The translations under genes were made by a program, and so were the position numbers. DNA of 64,000 nt from Hofstenia miamia (taxonomy: Eukaryota > Xenacoelomorpha > Acoela): positions 1,162,614 to 1,226,613 of the forward strand of contig SCFE01000006.1 in NCBI GenBank assembly GCA_004352715.1, in the 5' to 3' direction. The notes beneath the pieces were generated by a model that was not told the DNA's origin, did not search any database, and was given only the letters and a program-made list of their open reading frames with translations. Below, one piece after another: positions 24,601 to 34,178 of this stretch; the first letter of the stretch is position 1; each line of letters begins with the position of its first letter.

Positions 24601-26178
24601 TATGTTTAACAGATTGCTTTTTTATTCAAATTTCACCAATTTTTACTTTTCGACTCTTTCTGTAATATTGAAATGTATCCTTAATTTCCAACGAATTTGA
24701 ACTTTTTAGGGTATTCGCTGGCACTGTATATTTTTGGCTGACAATGGGGCATTCTTTATCAACTACACAATAACAGCATCACTTTGTGGGTTAGCTATGG
24801 AGCTTCTACGATTGATTGATCTTCTGCTTTATCTTTTTCGACTCCTTATCATGCGCTCAAAAGCAGAAACCAAAGCTGCGATTAAGAACACACTTTTAGA
24901 ATTTCCATATGGGTTCATGTATGCCTACCAACTCACCGTTGTATCTGTCGCCATTGTTTACAGGTTTTCGTTTTTCATTGATGCATTCTCATAGGTATAG
25001 GCTGTGGCAGTCAATCCCCTCTTTTCATATTCTAAAATAGAGGCAAAAATATTTATTTAAATAAATTTATCTCATATGCGAACAGTGCTTACATAGAAAT
25101 TAATGGATTTTACAAAAAATAATGAAATTGCACATTTCCAACTGAACGGTGGGATTATCCGTACAGCAAGAATATCACTGAATACTCTTGAAGCGATTTT
25201 CCCAAACCACATAATCAGCAAGAACGGGAATATTGATTGACCTTCAAGATCGCATGAACTGAGCTCATGTGATTACTTTTTGTATTTGATATTTAAAATC
25301 GCAAAATTTCCAAATTCCAACCAGCAATAGTACAGGAATTGCACGGGTATGTGTTAATTTCAATAGTAGACATATTTTGCACAAAAATGGTTGCCATTTC
25401 TGGCGATTTTATAAATAAATACGAAATTTGCATTATATCCAGATTATCATACCCGACAATTACCCTGAGCGTACCCGACCCGACCCAAATTGAAATTTAT
25501 CTGCCCGAACCCGACCTGATTCTATACCCTATGTCTATGTCTGAACAATAGTTTTGATATTCGTTTTTGTTTTCGTGAAAAATAACTTCTGTGGTTGGTA
25601 ATTTTTTTCAAATGCCTTAAGTTTATAGCAAATATTAACGTAATTTATATTTTAGTGTTTCTTGTCCTGTGATTACACCCTGCGGCTTACTTTACACGTT
25701 GTTACGGCATTTCGTCGACCGTTACAATATCTATTTCTCCTATGCACCGTCCCGTATCGGACGAGACTGTCACAATCAAGCAGTATTCTTTGTAACTTTT
25801 GCTTCTCTTTTAATGCTTTTTATCCAACTGACATTCTACGTTATTCGCCTCAAGTTTCACAGCCCTCACATTTGGACACTTCTGGTTGTGGTAATTGGCA
25901 CTGTTCTGTGGCTAATTTCCAACAAACTTTTCGCATGCGTTGTCCGCATACATAATTTGACGCGATCGCGAGAAAAACTTGATCTCGAGTATCGTCAGTC
26001 AAAAGAGGATCCAAGTCAGGAGCCTAGTCAGGAACCCAGTAGCACGGGTGCAAATGCAGGGAGTGGTGACTCTAGTGATAAATATCGACCCCATCATATT
26101 TTCGAGAGTCCTCTTTTATCATACACACGGGGTTTACTCAGTCAAAAACTTCAACCACTAGAATCCATAGAAGTCTAA
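1696..26178 (+). CDS. TMEM63/CSC1-like mechanosensitive cation channel, seven exons, 5' end missing
   Basis: Joining 1696-1969, 5271-5536, 12258-12572, 17630-17898, 23665-23924, 24710-24963 and 25656-26178 gives an uninterrupted frame of 719 residues. Every junction is GT-AG and exon phases agree at all six splices. The family (OSCA/TMEM63, Pfam RSN1_TM, PHM7_cyt and RSN1_7TM) forms stretch- or osmolarity-gated cation channels in plasma or endolysosomal membranes. Visible hallmarks are FQR before the first helix seen (about residues 51-72), LPVN at its end, a cytosolic RRM-like part (residues 143-315) with PLGICFVQF, and a DNGAFFINY motif before the long pore helix (about 474-508). A further hallmark is HFVDRYNIYF (564-573). 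I count at least nine membrane segments. Family members are usually 720-830 residues, so roughly 100 N-terminal residues including TM0 are missing. The tail carries a short SQEP repeat. Family assignment is firm. Which paralogue it is, and its ion selectivity, are not readable here. Confidence 0.93.
1970..5270 (+). other. intron A-B of the TMEM63-like gene
   Basis: 3.3 kb of AT-rich DNA with canonical ends. No transposase-like frame or simple repeat of note was seen in it. Confidence 0.8.
5271..5536 (+). CDS. TMEM63-like exon B
   Basis: The acceptor is tttatagcag ending at 5270 and the donor is gtatgc at 5537. It enters in phase 0 and leaves two bases of a codon. It encodes FGLGDTTLASL, the family's FGxTTIxNL-type signature, then a helix (WVPTCFCILYMVIVFLSMY). 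The start of the cytosolic domain follows (LIISNLKLDRKYD and EEFFKKTYP). Confidence 0.9.
5690..6530 (-). pseudogene. hAT-family transposase relic
   Basis: On the minus strand, 6004 down to 5753 is an open frame with VKEAMDIFLSSTF then TISKVIPVIQML. This matches the hAT segment where an A-T-x-x-LS block is followed by PTIS-x-V-x-P-x-I-x-x-L. After a nonsense codon, another frame reads DENFMIIAAILDPNIRLF at about 5695-5750, the family's A-x-x-LDPR-x-K motif. Sequence up to about 6530 is coding-like on the same strand but broken between frames, and its match is weaker. It is a dead copy lying antisense in an intron. Confidence 0.6.
6639..6671. repeat. (TA)n microsatellite
   Basis: About 16 uninterrupted TA units directly after a cccgccc sequence. 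Confidence 0.97.
12258..12572 (+). CDS. TMEM63-like exon C (cytosolic domain)
   Basis: The acceptor is ttctgtag ending at 12257 and the donor is gtaagt at 12573. The entering base completes a lysine codon and two bases are left over at the end. It encodes VCDVRLAYDVKKL, matching the family's V-x-DV-x-L-x-Y-x-V-x-KL segment. It continues with a charged helix, SYYQKRFDHY, and PLGICFVQFESPAIA, which is the RRM-like beta strand of the PHM7_cyt domain. Confidence 0.9.
12573..17629 (+). other. intron C-D of the TMEM63-like gene
   Basis: 5.1 kb. It holds a mariner-type relic on the minus strand (about 13640-14350). The frames at 15837-16258 (minus) and 17045-17362 (+) have no recognisable product and no coding bias I can see. 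Confidence 0.75.
13640..14350 (-). pseudogene. mariner/Tc1-superfamily transposase relic
   Basis: Read on the minus strand, the frame from 14153 to 13926 carries AISAKNTILIVAFT, then AAPGSTQVTSGAL, then WQMDNARTHIKQQGI. The DNARTH block matches the second catalytic Asp of the mariner DD(D/E) triad (H-x-DNARPH), and spacing from the preceding G-x-x-x-x-S block fits. Lower coordinates carry KEVKQAALQ and a segment ending NGITIHGN in broken frames, resembling the mariner C-terminus. It is interrupted by stops and is not functional. Confidence 0.55.
17630..17898 (+). CDS. TMEM63-like exon D
   Basis: The acceptor is catttag ending at 17629 and the donor is gtatat at 17899. It encodes the end of the cytosolic domain (WNVKHAPAYDNIVWNNLGI, the family's W-x-V-x-x-AP-x-x-x-(D/N)I-x-W-x-x-L). 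A helix follows: RGFFVNVIYVVLFFFVTSP. It ends after one base of a glycine codon, matching the start of the next exon. Confidence 0.92.
19041..19059. repeat. (TA)n microsatellite
   Basis: A short TA array immediately before the 19060-19451 insert. Confidence 0.95.
19060..19451. repeat. unidentified insert flanked by TA arrays
   Basis: About 390 bp bracketed by TA arrays at 19041-19059 and 19452-19479. It starts agagcactttatgctcttat and its first 100 bases are noticeably GC-richer, with a ccgctagcgg palindrome. GCTCTTAT near the left end reappears inverted as ATAAGAGC at the right end, so a short terminal inverted repeat is possible. No coding frame was seen. Confidence 0.35.
19452..19479. repeat. 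(TA)n microsatellite with one CA interruption
   Basis: TA units interrupted once by acata, between the 19060 insert and the downstream Tc1 relic. Confidence 0.95.
19613..19730 (-). pseudogene. Tc1-type transposase C-terminal fragment
   Basis: On the minus strand the frame reads WTQFITRDYCCNLVESMPAR, then IAAVLAARGRPTKY and a stop at 19613-19615. This is the classic Tc1 ending (W-x-x-I, LV-x-SMP-x-RI, V-x-x-x-x-G-x-x-T-x-Y). Upstream sequence (19731-19900) no longer aligns in any frame I could follow, so only the last 38 or so residues survive. The relic lies antisense inside the host intron. Confidence 0.8.
20150..21030 (-). pseudogene. possible piggyBac-type transposase relic
   Basis: Minus-strand frames in order are MPKRKSDVVKMLEK at about 21018, an acidic stretch (SGKDDANSDGDEEYSTM) at about 20810-20870, and SLGDNVGCVESVTNM then DCILIIALPNIIKNKF at 20290-20410. 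The acidic N-terminus and the LG-x-x-V ... D-x-x-x-x-x-x-x-L-x-x-x-x-K pattern resemble piggyBac transposases. The match is weak and broken by several stops; another degraded transposon would also fit. Confidence 0.3.
21670..21686. repeat. (TA)n microsatellite
   Basis: A short TA array abutting the C-terminal side of the adjacent Tc1 relic. Confidence 0.93.
21690..22031 (-). pseudogene. Tc1/mariner transposase relic spanning a gap
   Basis: On the minus strand the frame runs QRTLIEKQIEFLYWTQF, then YNPIENV, the Tc1 block L-x-WP-x-x-SPDLNPIENVW. After one stop comes GIIVQRLYGRSNSQF, then SSIDELKDAIKKIQM, matching the helix that follows in Tc1. SPDL has decayed to VIY, so the catalytic acidic residue before NPIEN is lost. 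The frame crosses the 21-N gap, and the stretch is repeated after it (22002-22189). Confidence 0.7.
21793..22189. repeat. 188-bp segment present on both sides of the 21-N gap (likely assembly overlap)
   Basis: 21793-21980 and 22002-22189 read the same, starting ccatatagtctttgcac and ending gaagtacca, with only N's between. The simplest reading is two contig ends that overlap but were not merged, so there is really one copy. Confidence 0.85.
22305..22940. mobile_element. piggyBac-type non-autonomous element (MITE)
   Basis: TTAA at 22305-22308 is followed by CACATTGACTGCCATG. The right end carries its exact inverse, CATGGCAGTCAATGTG, followed by TTAA at 22937-22940. Perfect 16-bp inverted ends with TTAA on both sides are the hallmark of piggyBac insertion. 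The body is 628 bp. The 71-residue open frame from 22313 matches nothing I recognise, and I take the element as non-autonomous. An N follows the right TTAA directly. Confidence 0.8.
22942..23361. mobile_element. second partial copy of the piggyBac-type element after a single-N join
   Basis: 23125-23361 repeats 22704-22940 over 237 bases, including the right inverted end and TTAA, and runs on into the true flank. The 183 bases before it (22942-23124) do not occur in the first copy. This is either a contig overlap error or a longer or different internal version of the element. The left TTAA end is absent from this copy. Confidence 0.7.
23665..23924 (+). CDS. TMEM63-like exon E
   Basis: The acceptor is gcttttag ending at 23664 and the donor is gtactt at 23925. 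The two entering bases complete glycine and the exon ends in phase 0. It has two helices. The first contains VVPPLLFVTFAVLMPYLV, the counterpart of the family's FFPTLLLWxFSALLPxIV. The second contains IYLIFMIIILPSIGLTSL. The open frame continues upstream to 23520, but that part is intron because the acceptor and phase place the exon start at 23665. Confidence 0.9.
23925..24709 (+). other. intron E-F of the TMEM63-like gene
   Basis: 785 bases of AT-rich DNA with canonical ends; nothing else seen. Confidence 0.85.
24710..24963 (+). CDS. TMEM63-like exon F (pore helix region)
   Basis: The acceptor is actttttag ending at 24709 and the donor is gttttc at 24964. It starts in phase 0 with GIRWHCIFLADNGAFFINY, aligning to the family's IRxECVFLPDxGAFFVNY. 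The long hydrophobic segment to residue 508 is the pore-lining helix of this family. A charged intracellular loop (RSKAETKAAIKN) and the start of the next helix follow. Confidence 0.92.
24964..25655 (+). other. intron F-G of the TMEM63-like gene
   Basis: 692 bases. It includes a short degenerate run of cccgac(c) units at about 25450-25520; otherwise AT-rich and non-coding. Confidence 0.85.
25656..26178 (+). CDS. TMEM63-like exon G (terminal exon)
   Basis: The acceptor is atattttag ending at 25655, and the stop codon TAA is at 26176-26178. It encodes VSCPVITPCGLLYTLLRHF and VDRYNIYFSYAPSRIG, matching the family's ITCPIIxPFGLxYxLLKHxVDRxNLYxxYxPxK. Two more helices follow, then a tail of about 75 hydrophilic residues with two SQEP copies and a Ser/Gly-rich patch. 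Membrane content agrees with the C-terminal end of RSN1_7TM. The tail is not conserved enough to say more. Confidence 0.92.
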
Positions 26179-27003
26179 ATCAACTTTACTTTTTCAATTG
26201 AAATTCAATTCACAATAGAAATTGATTGAAAATACATTTCAAAGAATCAATTTTAAATTGTTAAATAGTTCAGAGCAGTATCTTCATTAAACGAAGCTGA
26301 TTATCAATTCTTTTCTAAAGTGTTAAAATAACGATGTTGCTGTCTTTAGCAATCTGGCTGGTGCAACATTCCATCATGATATCGATAAATTGGATAACCA
26401 GCTTCGAATGCCAGGGTCTTTATTGATTTTCCAACTGATTTGTATGATCGCGATGTGTTGATGTATTGATATGAAATCTTTGTTTATTCGCGTGACAGTA
26501 TGTGTAATTCTAAATTTTGCTACATTACGTGCCAATTTGTTTTAGTTAGCTTGTTTATTAGAATGAATTTTATGAATATTACGTGTAATTTGTAAAAATA
26601 TGAAATTTACTTAGTTCACCTTCTTTATTCTTTTTGTTTCAAACCTATTTTTATAACCAGAAATTTACTATTTGTTTCTAAAATTCCTTCCAAAAACGTT
26701 TGTTTTTACTCTGTAGTTATTTTGTTACATGGGTTTGATTTCCAACCACTCGTCAATCTTGTTCATTCAAGATTGTTACTAATAGAAGAGTGCATGTACA
26801 TCTTTAACATCTTCACAGTACTTTTTATTTTTATGCAATTGTTGAGTTAACCCTATAATTTTGCTTGCTATACTTAAATGCTCGTTTCCCATATTGCATA
26901 TTTTAGTTGATAGAATTTAGAGGTACTTTAATAATGCAATTTTGGAAGTAAAGCAATTGTAGCGCCGTCTGTCTTGAGCGTGTCTGAAAACTAATTTGAA
27001 AAG

Positions 27004-27050
27004 AATAAATTGTGTTGTCTGTCTGTGCGCGAAATATAAATCTTAATAAA
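27004..27050 (+). promoter_or_regulatory. candidate polyadenylation signals of the TMEM63-like gene
   Basis: AATAAA occurs at 27004-27009 and again at 27045-27050, about 830-870 bases after the stop codon. The second is close to further TA-rich sequence. Which one is used, if either, cannot be told from the sequence. Confidence 0.35.
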
Positions 27051-29129
27051 TTATATCTGAAATCAATTTCGCTTTATCTATCATTTCAAATGATGCATTG
27101 ATTTTTCGATAAGACATTTTCTACAAAGCTCTTTCCGACATTTTTTGCGTAGAATTTTTATCACCTGGTATTACACAAGGGAAAAATTTGTCTAAAGCAG
27201 CATCTAATGAAAGAATTGCTGTCACTGTTGCACATTTTGTTGTTCATAAAAAAACATGTATTAAGTTTGTTTTATTGTTGCTTTCCAATAGGACGATTTT
27301 ACTAGTCGAGCATGAGTCATAAATAGCCGAAAAAACTGAAACTGCGATTTTCATTCCAAGTATAACCAAAAATATTACAATTGAGTTTTTCGGTTTTCAG
27401 CAGAAACACAGTCGCTTATAAACAATGCAGTCTTCTTGGAGCAAAAGCCAAAATGCTCCTCGATTAACAAATAATTTAGTCTTATGAACATAAACTAAGA
27501 ATTGATTTTTTTCTTGATTAACGTTTTACTAAGACCGATAGTAGTTACGTAAAAACAAAAAATTAACTCAAGTTTTGGAAACCGTCGAGTATTAAAATTT
27601 ATGATGTTTCAGAAAATAACTGTTTAGTAAACTTTTGTCTATATCCACTTAACTAAAGCATTTTTCCGGGCAGGAATATAGCTAATTGCTAAAATCTTCG
27701 TAGTAAAGGCCATTGTAGGAACTCTAAAAATAGCCTGTTAAAACTTGCGACTTATTTATTACAATACTATATCGTGAAATGTCATTCTTTCCGAGTGAAG
27801 GCATTTGACATAGTTTTATTCGGTTTTCAAACATAACACTGTTTGCTTAAAACGAAACATTCAATTATTTCTAGATAACAAAATGTTCACTAGTTTTTAT
27901 CATAATTGAAAAATAAAGTTAGTGACTGTGAAATACAAAACATTCTTATTGTGCTATTTCTACAGCAAGTTTCAATATTTTAGTTTGCCATCCCAAGCAA
28001 TTTCAATTATTAATAGCTTTGTATGTTTTCTAGGTTTAATGCCAATGATGTAGTAACACATGGAACTTCATGAGAATCGCTGTGCTATTAACAATTGAAT
28101 AATTTTTAGATTTACTTAATATAAATACATTAAGTTTTTGTGAAGTTTTGGATAAATTCAAATATTTCTTATGCAACTATTATTGAAAATTCATTCCATT
28201 TTGACTCGGCTTAGTCTAGGTCAATGTATGTTAACCTCTATTCAATTATGCTTTAATAAAACCACGAGCTAGTAATCTGGATCCCAATGTTTTTTCCTAC
28301 TAATAAAGAAATTGCTGTAATATACTCAAGTGTAAATAATTGCCAATTGAAAATATTTTGTTATTGTGAAACTATAATACAGCAATTATTGAAAAAAATT
28401 ATTTTTTTGCCAAGTGGAGCAATGATTGTTGATTTAGTATCATATATACTGTGGAATTTTAGTACCGCAAATTTTCGCAGTTTTAGGGGGTTTCTTGAAT
28501 AACGTTATTTTCTATTCTATTTAAAATATTTTTATTGTTTTAATAATTTTCAAATTTTGCGTGATTCTAAGTACGAAAACGGAAAAATAAAAGTATAATT
28601 AGTGGAAACATCTTTAAATCAGAATGATAATCAATTCCCTAATAGAGCAGCTATATTTGTTGAACTTACGGAGTTAATCGAATTTTTCATTTGGTTTTCG
28701 TAAAAATAATAATTAAAAATTAAAATTTCAATTTCCTTACATCAGCCATGCGATTTTTAGAAACGGGAAATTACTATGAATAAATGCGGATTTGGTCTAA
28801 TAGTCACAATTTTTCAAATGATTCAGAATTGAATGTTAAGTTTTAATAATACCATTAAATCGAGGACTTGCATCACGTTTAATTGTTTCTGAAAGGTACT
28901 TTATTGAAAGGAAATTCATAAAAAAACATTTAGTAGATGACCAGTTTTAACAATTCTAAAGTTCACCTTTCAATATTTTGATGTCATAAACCACCTTTTA
29001 ATTATTCCCACGTTAATAAAGGCATTGGGGGGCAATGTTATCATTATCATAGGCATGTCAAAATTTAGCCAAGTATTTCGTGAGTTGCTTAAATTAAATC
29101 ATCAATTTTATGCATTGTATAATAAAGCT

Positions 29130-29131
<2 letters not shown>

Positions 29132-29160
<29 letters not shown>

Positions 29161-29161
29161 T
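29132..29161. repeat. (TA)n microsatellite
   Basis: About 15 TA units. Confidence 0.97.
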
Positions 29162-30103
29162 CGTGTATGTATGTGTGTTAACTATTAAAAACTCATATAT
29201 ATTTTCGCTAGTTATTTTAAATATTTATATTCGCTGTAAGTATGAAATTTCAACTTTATTTTCGCGCTACATAACTACAAGATACATGTACTAATTTTGT
29301 TTCTTATTCCTTTGTATTATTTTTACATATCGATAACCAATCGTAAAATGCTTAGTCACTAAAATATGAAAAAAATATAGAATATCTGAATTTAGCTTGT
29401 TGACTGGACTTATTTAACCGTCAATTTAAAAATTTGACAGTTGTGCACTTAATATGCATAGTGAGACGAGGAAATTTACTCCGAATTAACTAGTATAATT
29501 TTGCTTACGATGTTTTCATTGACTTCCATATTTTTAACTTTTATAGTAATACTTTTACAGTTTGCATGTGGAAATGTCATTGTCTTTAATTTCAATTTCA
29601 CTTCCACAATAATTTTAAATATTTTCGATTAATTTTCACATCTTTCCATAATTCTTATCGCTAGCTTAAGAATTTTCAATAATTTCGAACATAATTTTCT
29701 TCCAACATGTGAATTTTTACATCTTATTTTGTTTTCTTGAAAGAAAATATTTAGGACACACGCAGACAGAGTGGAACGGAGAGCCTATTGTGATATCGCT
29801 GAGATCAGCGCTTTACAAAGAGTACGAAAATATTTTCGTATTCCTCGGCGCATTATCATCTTGACATTAAACGGTTCTAAGTCTGTTCTCTATTTACATC
29901 AAAAACTTGATATTATATAAAAAATTGTTGTCCACATATTTACAACTACAAGGTGAAAACCGAAAAAACTTAGACTGCACTATGAAAACAACCAGCACCG
30001 ATATTACATTACATTTTGACTTAAGATTATACAACCATCCCAACTAATATGGTTTACTCGGAGGTTGTTGAGCAGTACATTACTTGCTTGCAAATGTACA
30101 TTA

Positions 30104-30119
30104 GATAGATAGATAGATA
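30104..30119. repeat. (GATA)n tail of the LINE
   Basis: Four GATA units at the 3' end of the minus-strand LINE; simple-repeat tails are typical of several LINE clades. Confidence 0.85.
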
Positions 30120-30895
30120 AATAACTTTTATTTTATCACGGATTGACATCCATAAAAGATACATATATAAATTTATAAATCATAACAGACAAGGCAACTT
30201 AATGTTTCTTCAAATATCGATGTGGGAAAATCCTACTTGAGGCTCCACCTGTTGGATTTCTTTGTCGCAGATGTTCTTTCGAGTATTCAGTTCTTGTCGG
30301 GATATAAGAGGCCAGCGGGTGGTTTGCCGATCTGGATATTCTGTTAAAGAGTTGATGATCTGAAGACTGCAGAATCTGATGCATTGGAAGGAATTCGTCA
30401 ATAATGCCAAGCCTCATCGCCTTTCTTTGAATTTGGTCGATCTTCTTGTTGTTCGCTAGCGACTGACCTCCCCATACACAACAAGCATACGTAAGTTTGG
30501 AGAGCACCAATGATCTGTATAACATTTTAAGTTCATCGGCAAAGAATCCAAGGTGTTTGAGTCTCAAAAGGAGATACAACGCTGATGATGCAGTGGCGGC
30601 GACAATATTTACATGCTTTGTGAATGTCAGTTTCTCATCAAACTCGACTCCGAGAATTCGCATACTCTGCACTCGTTGAATGCCTGGGATGCATTCAACT
30701 GATTCTTGTTGTCTCTTGCCAGAGCACACTACGATTTCTTTGGACTTCGCCATGTTCAAACTCAAGTTCTTCTTGTTAAACTGCTCGACAAGGGATTCAA
30801 CCACCCGGGATGCAGCATCATTTCCAGTCGATCCTTCTATGACTTCGGTATTATCATCCGCAAAAAATTTATGTAATACAATTTGATGCTAAATT
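30104..30895 (-). mobile_element. 5'-truncated non-LTR retrotransposon (LINE), RT C-terminal half
   Basis: A minus-strand frame runs from about 30895 to a stop at 30199 without interruption. It opens with LHKFFADDNTEVIEG, which holds the catalytic FADD box of reverse transcriptase. It continues with MRILGVEFDEKLTFTKHV, then LYRSLVLSKLTYACCVWGG, the usual thumb-like block of jockey/CR1/RTE-type LINEs. The frame ends about 95 bases before AATAAAA and a GATA tail (30104-30119), a typical LINE 3' end. The 5' half is missing, as expected from incomplete target-primed reverse transcription. The long clean frame suggests a fairly recent insertion. The clade is not determined. Confidence 0.85.
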
Positions 30896-31440
30896 CAATT
30901 ATGAACGAGTGTATATTGCATAACATTAACCATGTTATTTATTTGTAATTTTTGACCCCCTTTACCCGGTGGAGTCAATGTTGAACCCAACAATATCTTT
31001 TTCTTCTAAATTTTGAAGTATGCATGTAAATTGAAAAACATCTAGCTGTTACATGACTTTGCATATAATGAGCTAAACCAAATACTGTTGAATCATCGAA
31101 AAATATTGACTGTTGAGACTCCTCTTTTCAGGCTACAGTAAAGTATGTGACCACAACACAATTTTGGGAAATATTATTCCAGCCAGATTTGATAAATCTA
31201 AAAACACATTGAGCTGCTCAGCGCCTAAATCCCAATATATATTGCTAGAGTATGTAGTTGAATAGAAATTCGCAAGTTTTAGCTTACAAAAGTGTGTAAT
31301 TAGACAAAGGCTATAGTAATTAAAAATATTTTTGACATAGAACTAAAGTAGCTCTACATAATTCTGAATACAGCTAAGCAATCGGACCAAAACTCGCAGA
31401 GTATTGGCTTCTAAGTGTGTATATGTCTCCAAAGACAAAA
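30896..31440. other. gene-free DNA between LINE and piggyBac fragment
   Basis: AT-rich; nothing recognised beyond a CACATTGAGCTGC sequence near 31208 that loosely resembles the piggyBac MITE end. Confidence 0.6.
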
Positions 31441-31479
31441 AGTCCTCTGTGTACCAGAAGCCTTCCATCCCAAAGTTGC

Positions 31480-32010
31480 ACACTCTAAAAATTGCAGGCT
31501 ATTGCTACAATGATCAGTTCAATGAAGTTCAATCAGAAAACAGGTGAGGATGAGCCCAAGAAGACTGAGAGAATTCAAGTTTTTAACAAACACAAATGCT
31601 GTATTGATCTTCTGGACAAAATGTGCGAATTAATGATGACGAGAAGAAGTACACGGCACTGGCCCGTTGAAATTGCTTTGCACATCATTGGATGTAATCG
31701 GAGCTTTATCTTATGTTGTGTACTGTTTTAGGCTTAATCATGTGAAACACGTTGGATATTCATGGTGGAATTTGCGAATGATATGATGACGTAATCTATG
31801 TATAATCGAAGGATTGCTTCGACTTCAATTTTGAATGTATAGCGGGTACATCAACTATTGCTTCTGCTGCTGGTGATGCCAACTCTATCCTAGGAATATT
31901 TTTCCAGCTGATTGTTTGCGCTAAAGCAATATGTCCAGATCATTATACTACATTAGCAACATATGAGTTAAAATGTGTATGCTGCAATTATTAATGAATA
32001 CATAACTCCA
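31480..32010 (+). pseudogene. piggyBac transposase C-terminal fragment
   Basis: The frame at 31492-31731 contains MKFNQKTGEDEPKKTERIQV, then FNKHKCCIDLLDKMCELM, then TRRSTRHWPVEIALHIIGCN. This matches the piggyBac block in which a Y-N-x-x-K-x-GVD-x-LD-x-M segment is followed by RR-x-T-R-R-WP and NI-I. The family's last catalytic Asp (GVD) corresponds to CID here. After a stop, about 31911-32000 reads IVCAKAICPDHYTTLATYEL, then KCVCCNY and a stop. Its C-x-x-H then C-x-C-C spacing resembles the piggyBac cysteine-rich tail. The upstream two thirds of the transposase are absent, so it is a relic. Confidence 0.72.
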
Positions 32011-34178
32011 GTTTTTATATTTGTTTTGTATTCTTGGAACTGCTTGCCAACTTCTTTATTTTTTTAATTCTTTAAGCAAAAACACACCTGTCTTGAATGT
32101 TTTTTTTCAGTCAAGATCAAAGTTGATGGCAAAAAGTATTGGCATTGGCAAAATCTAACTGGTGTGCTTGGGTACGATATGCTATCACATAGAAATATTT
32201 AATTTCAATGTTAATTAAATAAAACATATTCTCTCTCTATCCCTAAAAACAAAAATCAAAGACGCAGATGTAATCTAAAAATAATAGCAGTAAAAGTAGA
32301 AATTTAGACAATTATTTTGTAGATTTATAGTGAAAAACCTTTATTGCATCAACTTCGAAATTGTTAAATTTTTCAGCATCTCAAATAGAATTCAGTTTTC
32401 TTCATTTTTTGAAAACTAGTAACAAATCACATTTATTTATTTCCTGAAGGGATGGCAATCAACGTGTTTCTATGCCTGAAGATAATGAATATTATCCTGT
32501 TAATCAAAGACGAAAATCTACTTAATATATCAAAGAAATGCCTGAAGAGATAAAAGTTTGTTTTTTTATTGTACAGTTAAACACTTTGTAAGCACAAATG
32601 TAATATCTCATTCGATTTTTGCCAAAGAATTGAATTAAAAGGTACTCAACACCCAAATTTTTGTGTTGGAATTAAACAATTTGAAGAAGCAGAGGAAAAA
32701 ACAGAAGAAGCGGAAGAGGAAAAAAAAGAAGAAGAATGTCTAATACATACATTCAGAACATCGCAGAGAGGATTAGCAATTAAGTATTAAATGAGGATTT
32801 TTGATGGGCAACTAGATTTATTTTTCAATTTTTAGATTGTTTTTAAACTTCATATTTTCTGACATAACGAAAGAAAAATTTTGGTGTAAAAGTTTCGACT
32901 CTTTCATCGTAGTTATATTTTGTGTTTTCTCCGTCGTAGTTGCCTAGATTTTTAAAAACGTTATTAAATATTGTACAAATGTCTTTAGCATTATTGCTTC
33001 GCCATTATAATGAATTTCTTGTACAAAAGTAAAGCCTTTATTTCTTTTGTTAAGCAATGAATTAGTAAATAACCTTCTTGACGCTTGAGTATCAATTTTG
33101 TCAAATTTTGATTTGTAATATTGGTTATACGAATATCATTAAAATTTGGAACTGAATATTTAACCAGATCTTTATTCTAGAGCGAAGGATTTGCAAATGG
33201 AAGTAATTTTGTATTTTCAGCAAAAATTTTGGAATTGTGAAAGAGAATATACTGAACGTTTTTGGTTAACTTTAAGTCTAGTCTATGTTATTTATTGTCT
33301 AGTTGAGATCATTATATACATATACTTTAAGAAATAGAAATAACGATAACTCATTATTAAAATAATAATTCATCCATAGCCTGGAACATTTGAGTTTGTA
33401 ATTTGTGATTTGTATGTATGTGTTGAGTGAATTTAATACGCTATTTAAATAAATTATCAGTTATTTAATTGTAAACGTCTATCTGAATAAAGATTTTTTA
33501 TCTTATCCCATCTCTATGAAAATAATTAATTTAATGAATATTGCCAGTTAACAAGCGTGTAAATTATTGCATCAGTGATGTGCACATTAAAAATATATAC
33601 TGGAATCATATCTATTCAACACCAGAGTGTTTTCAATTTCAAAAAAATTAATTAGGTTATTCAAGAAGCTACTCACTTGACGGAAATTTTTGTCATTTTA
33701 AATTTTAATTGAAAATATAATTCTTAATCCCTATCGTTTTAGAATATTGTGTTAGTTTTATGAATTTTGCATAGATATTAATGCTTTATTAGTTCACATT
33801 TATGATTTCGTGTTTATTTTAGCAATTTAAAAGTTAAGTATGACTAATTACAACAGATTTTCATGTACTGACAAAAAAGCAAACTCTAAGTATTAACAGA
33901 AGCCTAAGTGCAAAGTCCAAATCCATATACATAAAACGATGTATGATATTTTACAAAATTAACATTACAAAATAGAATATTTAAGAATCACCAAATTTAA
34001 AATTGTTTTTTTTTAAAGAACGAAAGTCAATACATATAAAATTAACATTACAAATATTATTTTTTGGGTGATATATACTGGAAAACTTGTACAATTGTTG
34101 AGATGCTGAGGATAACACTATTTAATGAGTTTGTGTTCCAGATGTCACAGATTAGACATGAATTGCTTGAATCCTAGC
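32011..34178. other. gene-free DNA
   Basis: AT-rich, with a purine-rich gaagaagaggaa stretch around 32680-32740. No recognisable gene. Confidence 0.65.

Larger units (their letters stand above)
26179..30103. other. 3' UTR and gene-free DNA
   Basis: The 3' UTR probably extends to about 27.0 kb. Beyond it lie a TA array (29132-29161) and a short GC-richer segment (29751-29870) with no assigned function. No gene was seen. Confidence 0.7.

Noticed and set aside
31200-31225. CACATTGAGCTGC resembling the piggyBac MITE end, near the transposase fragment
   Set aside because: One inserted base, no TTAA beside it and no partner end; not enough to call an element boundary.
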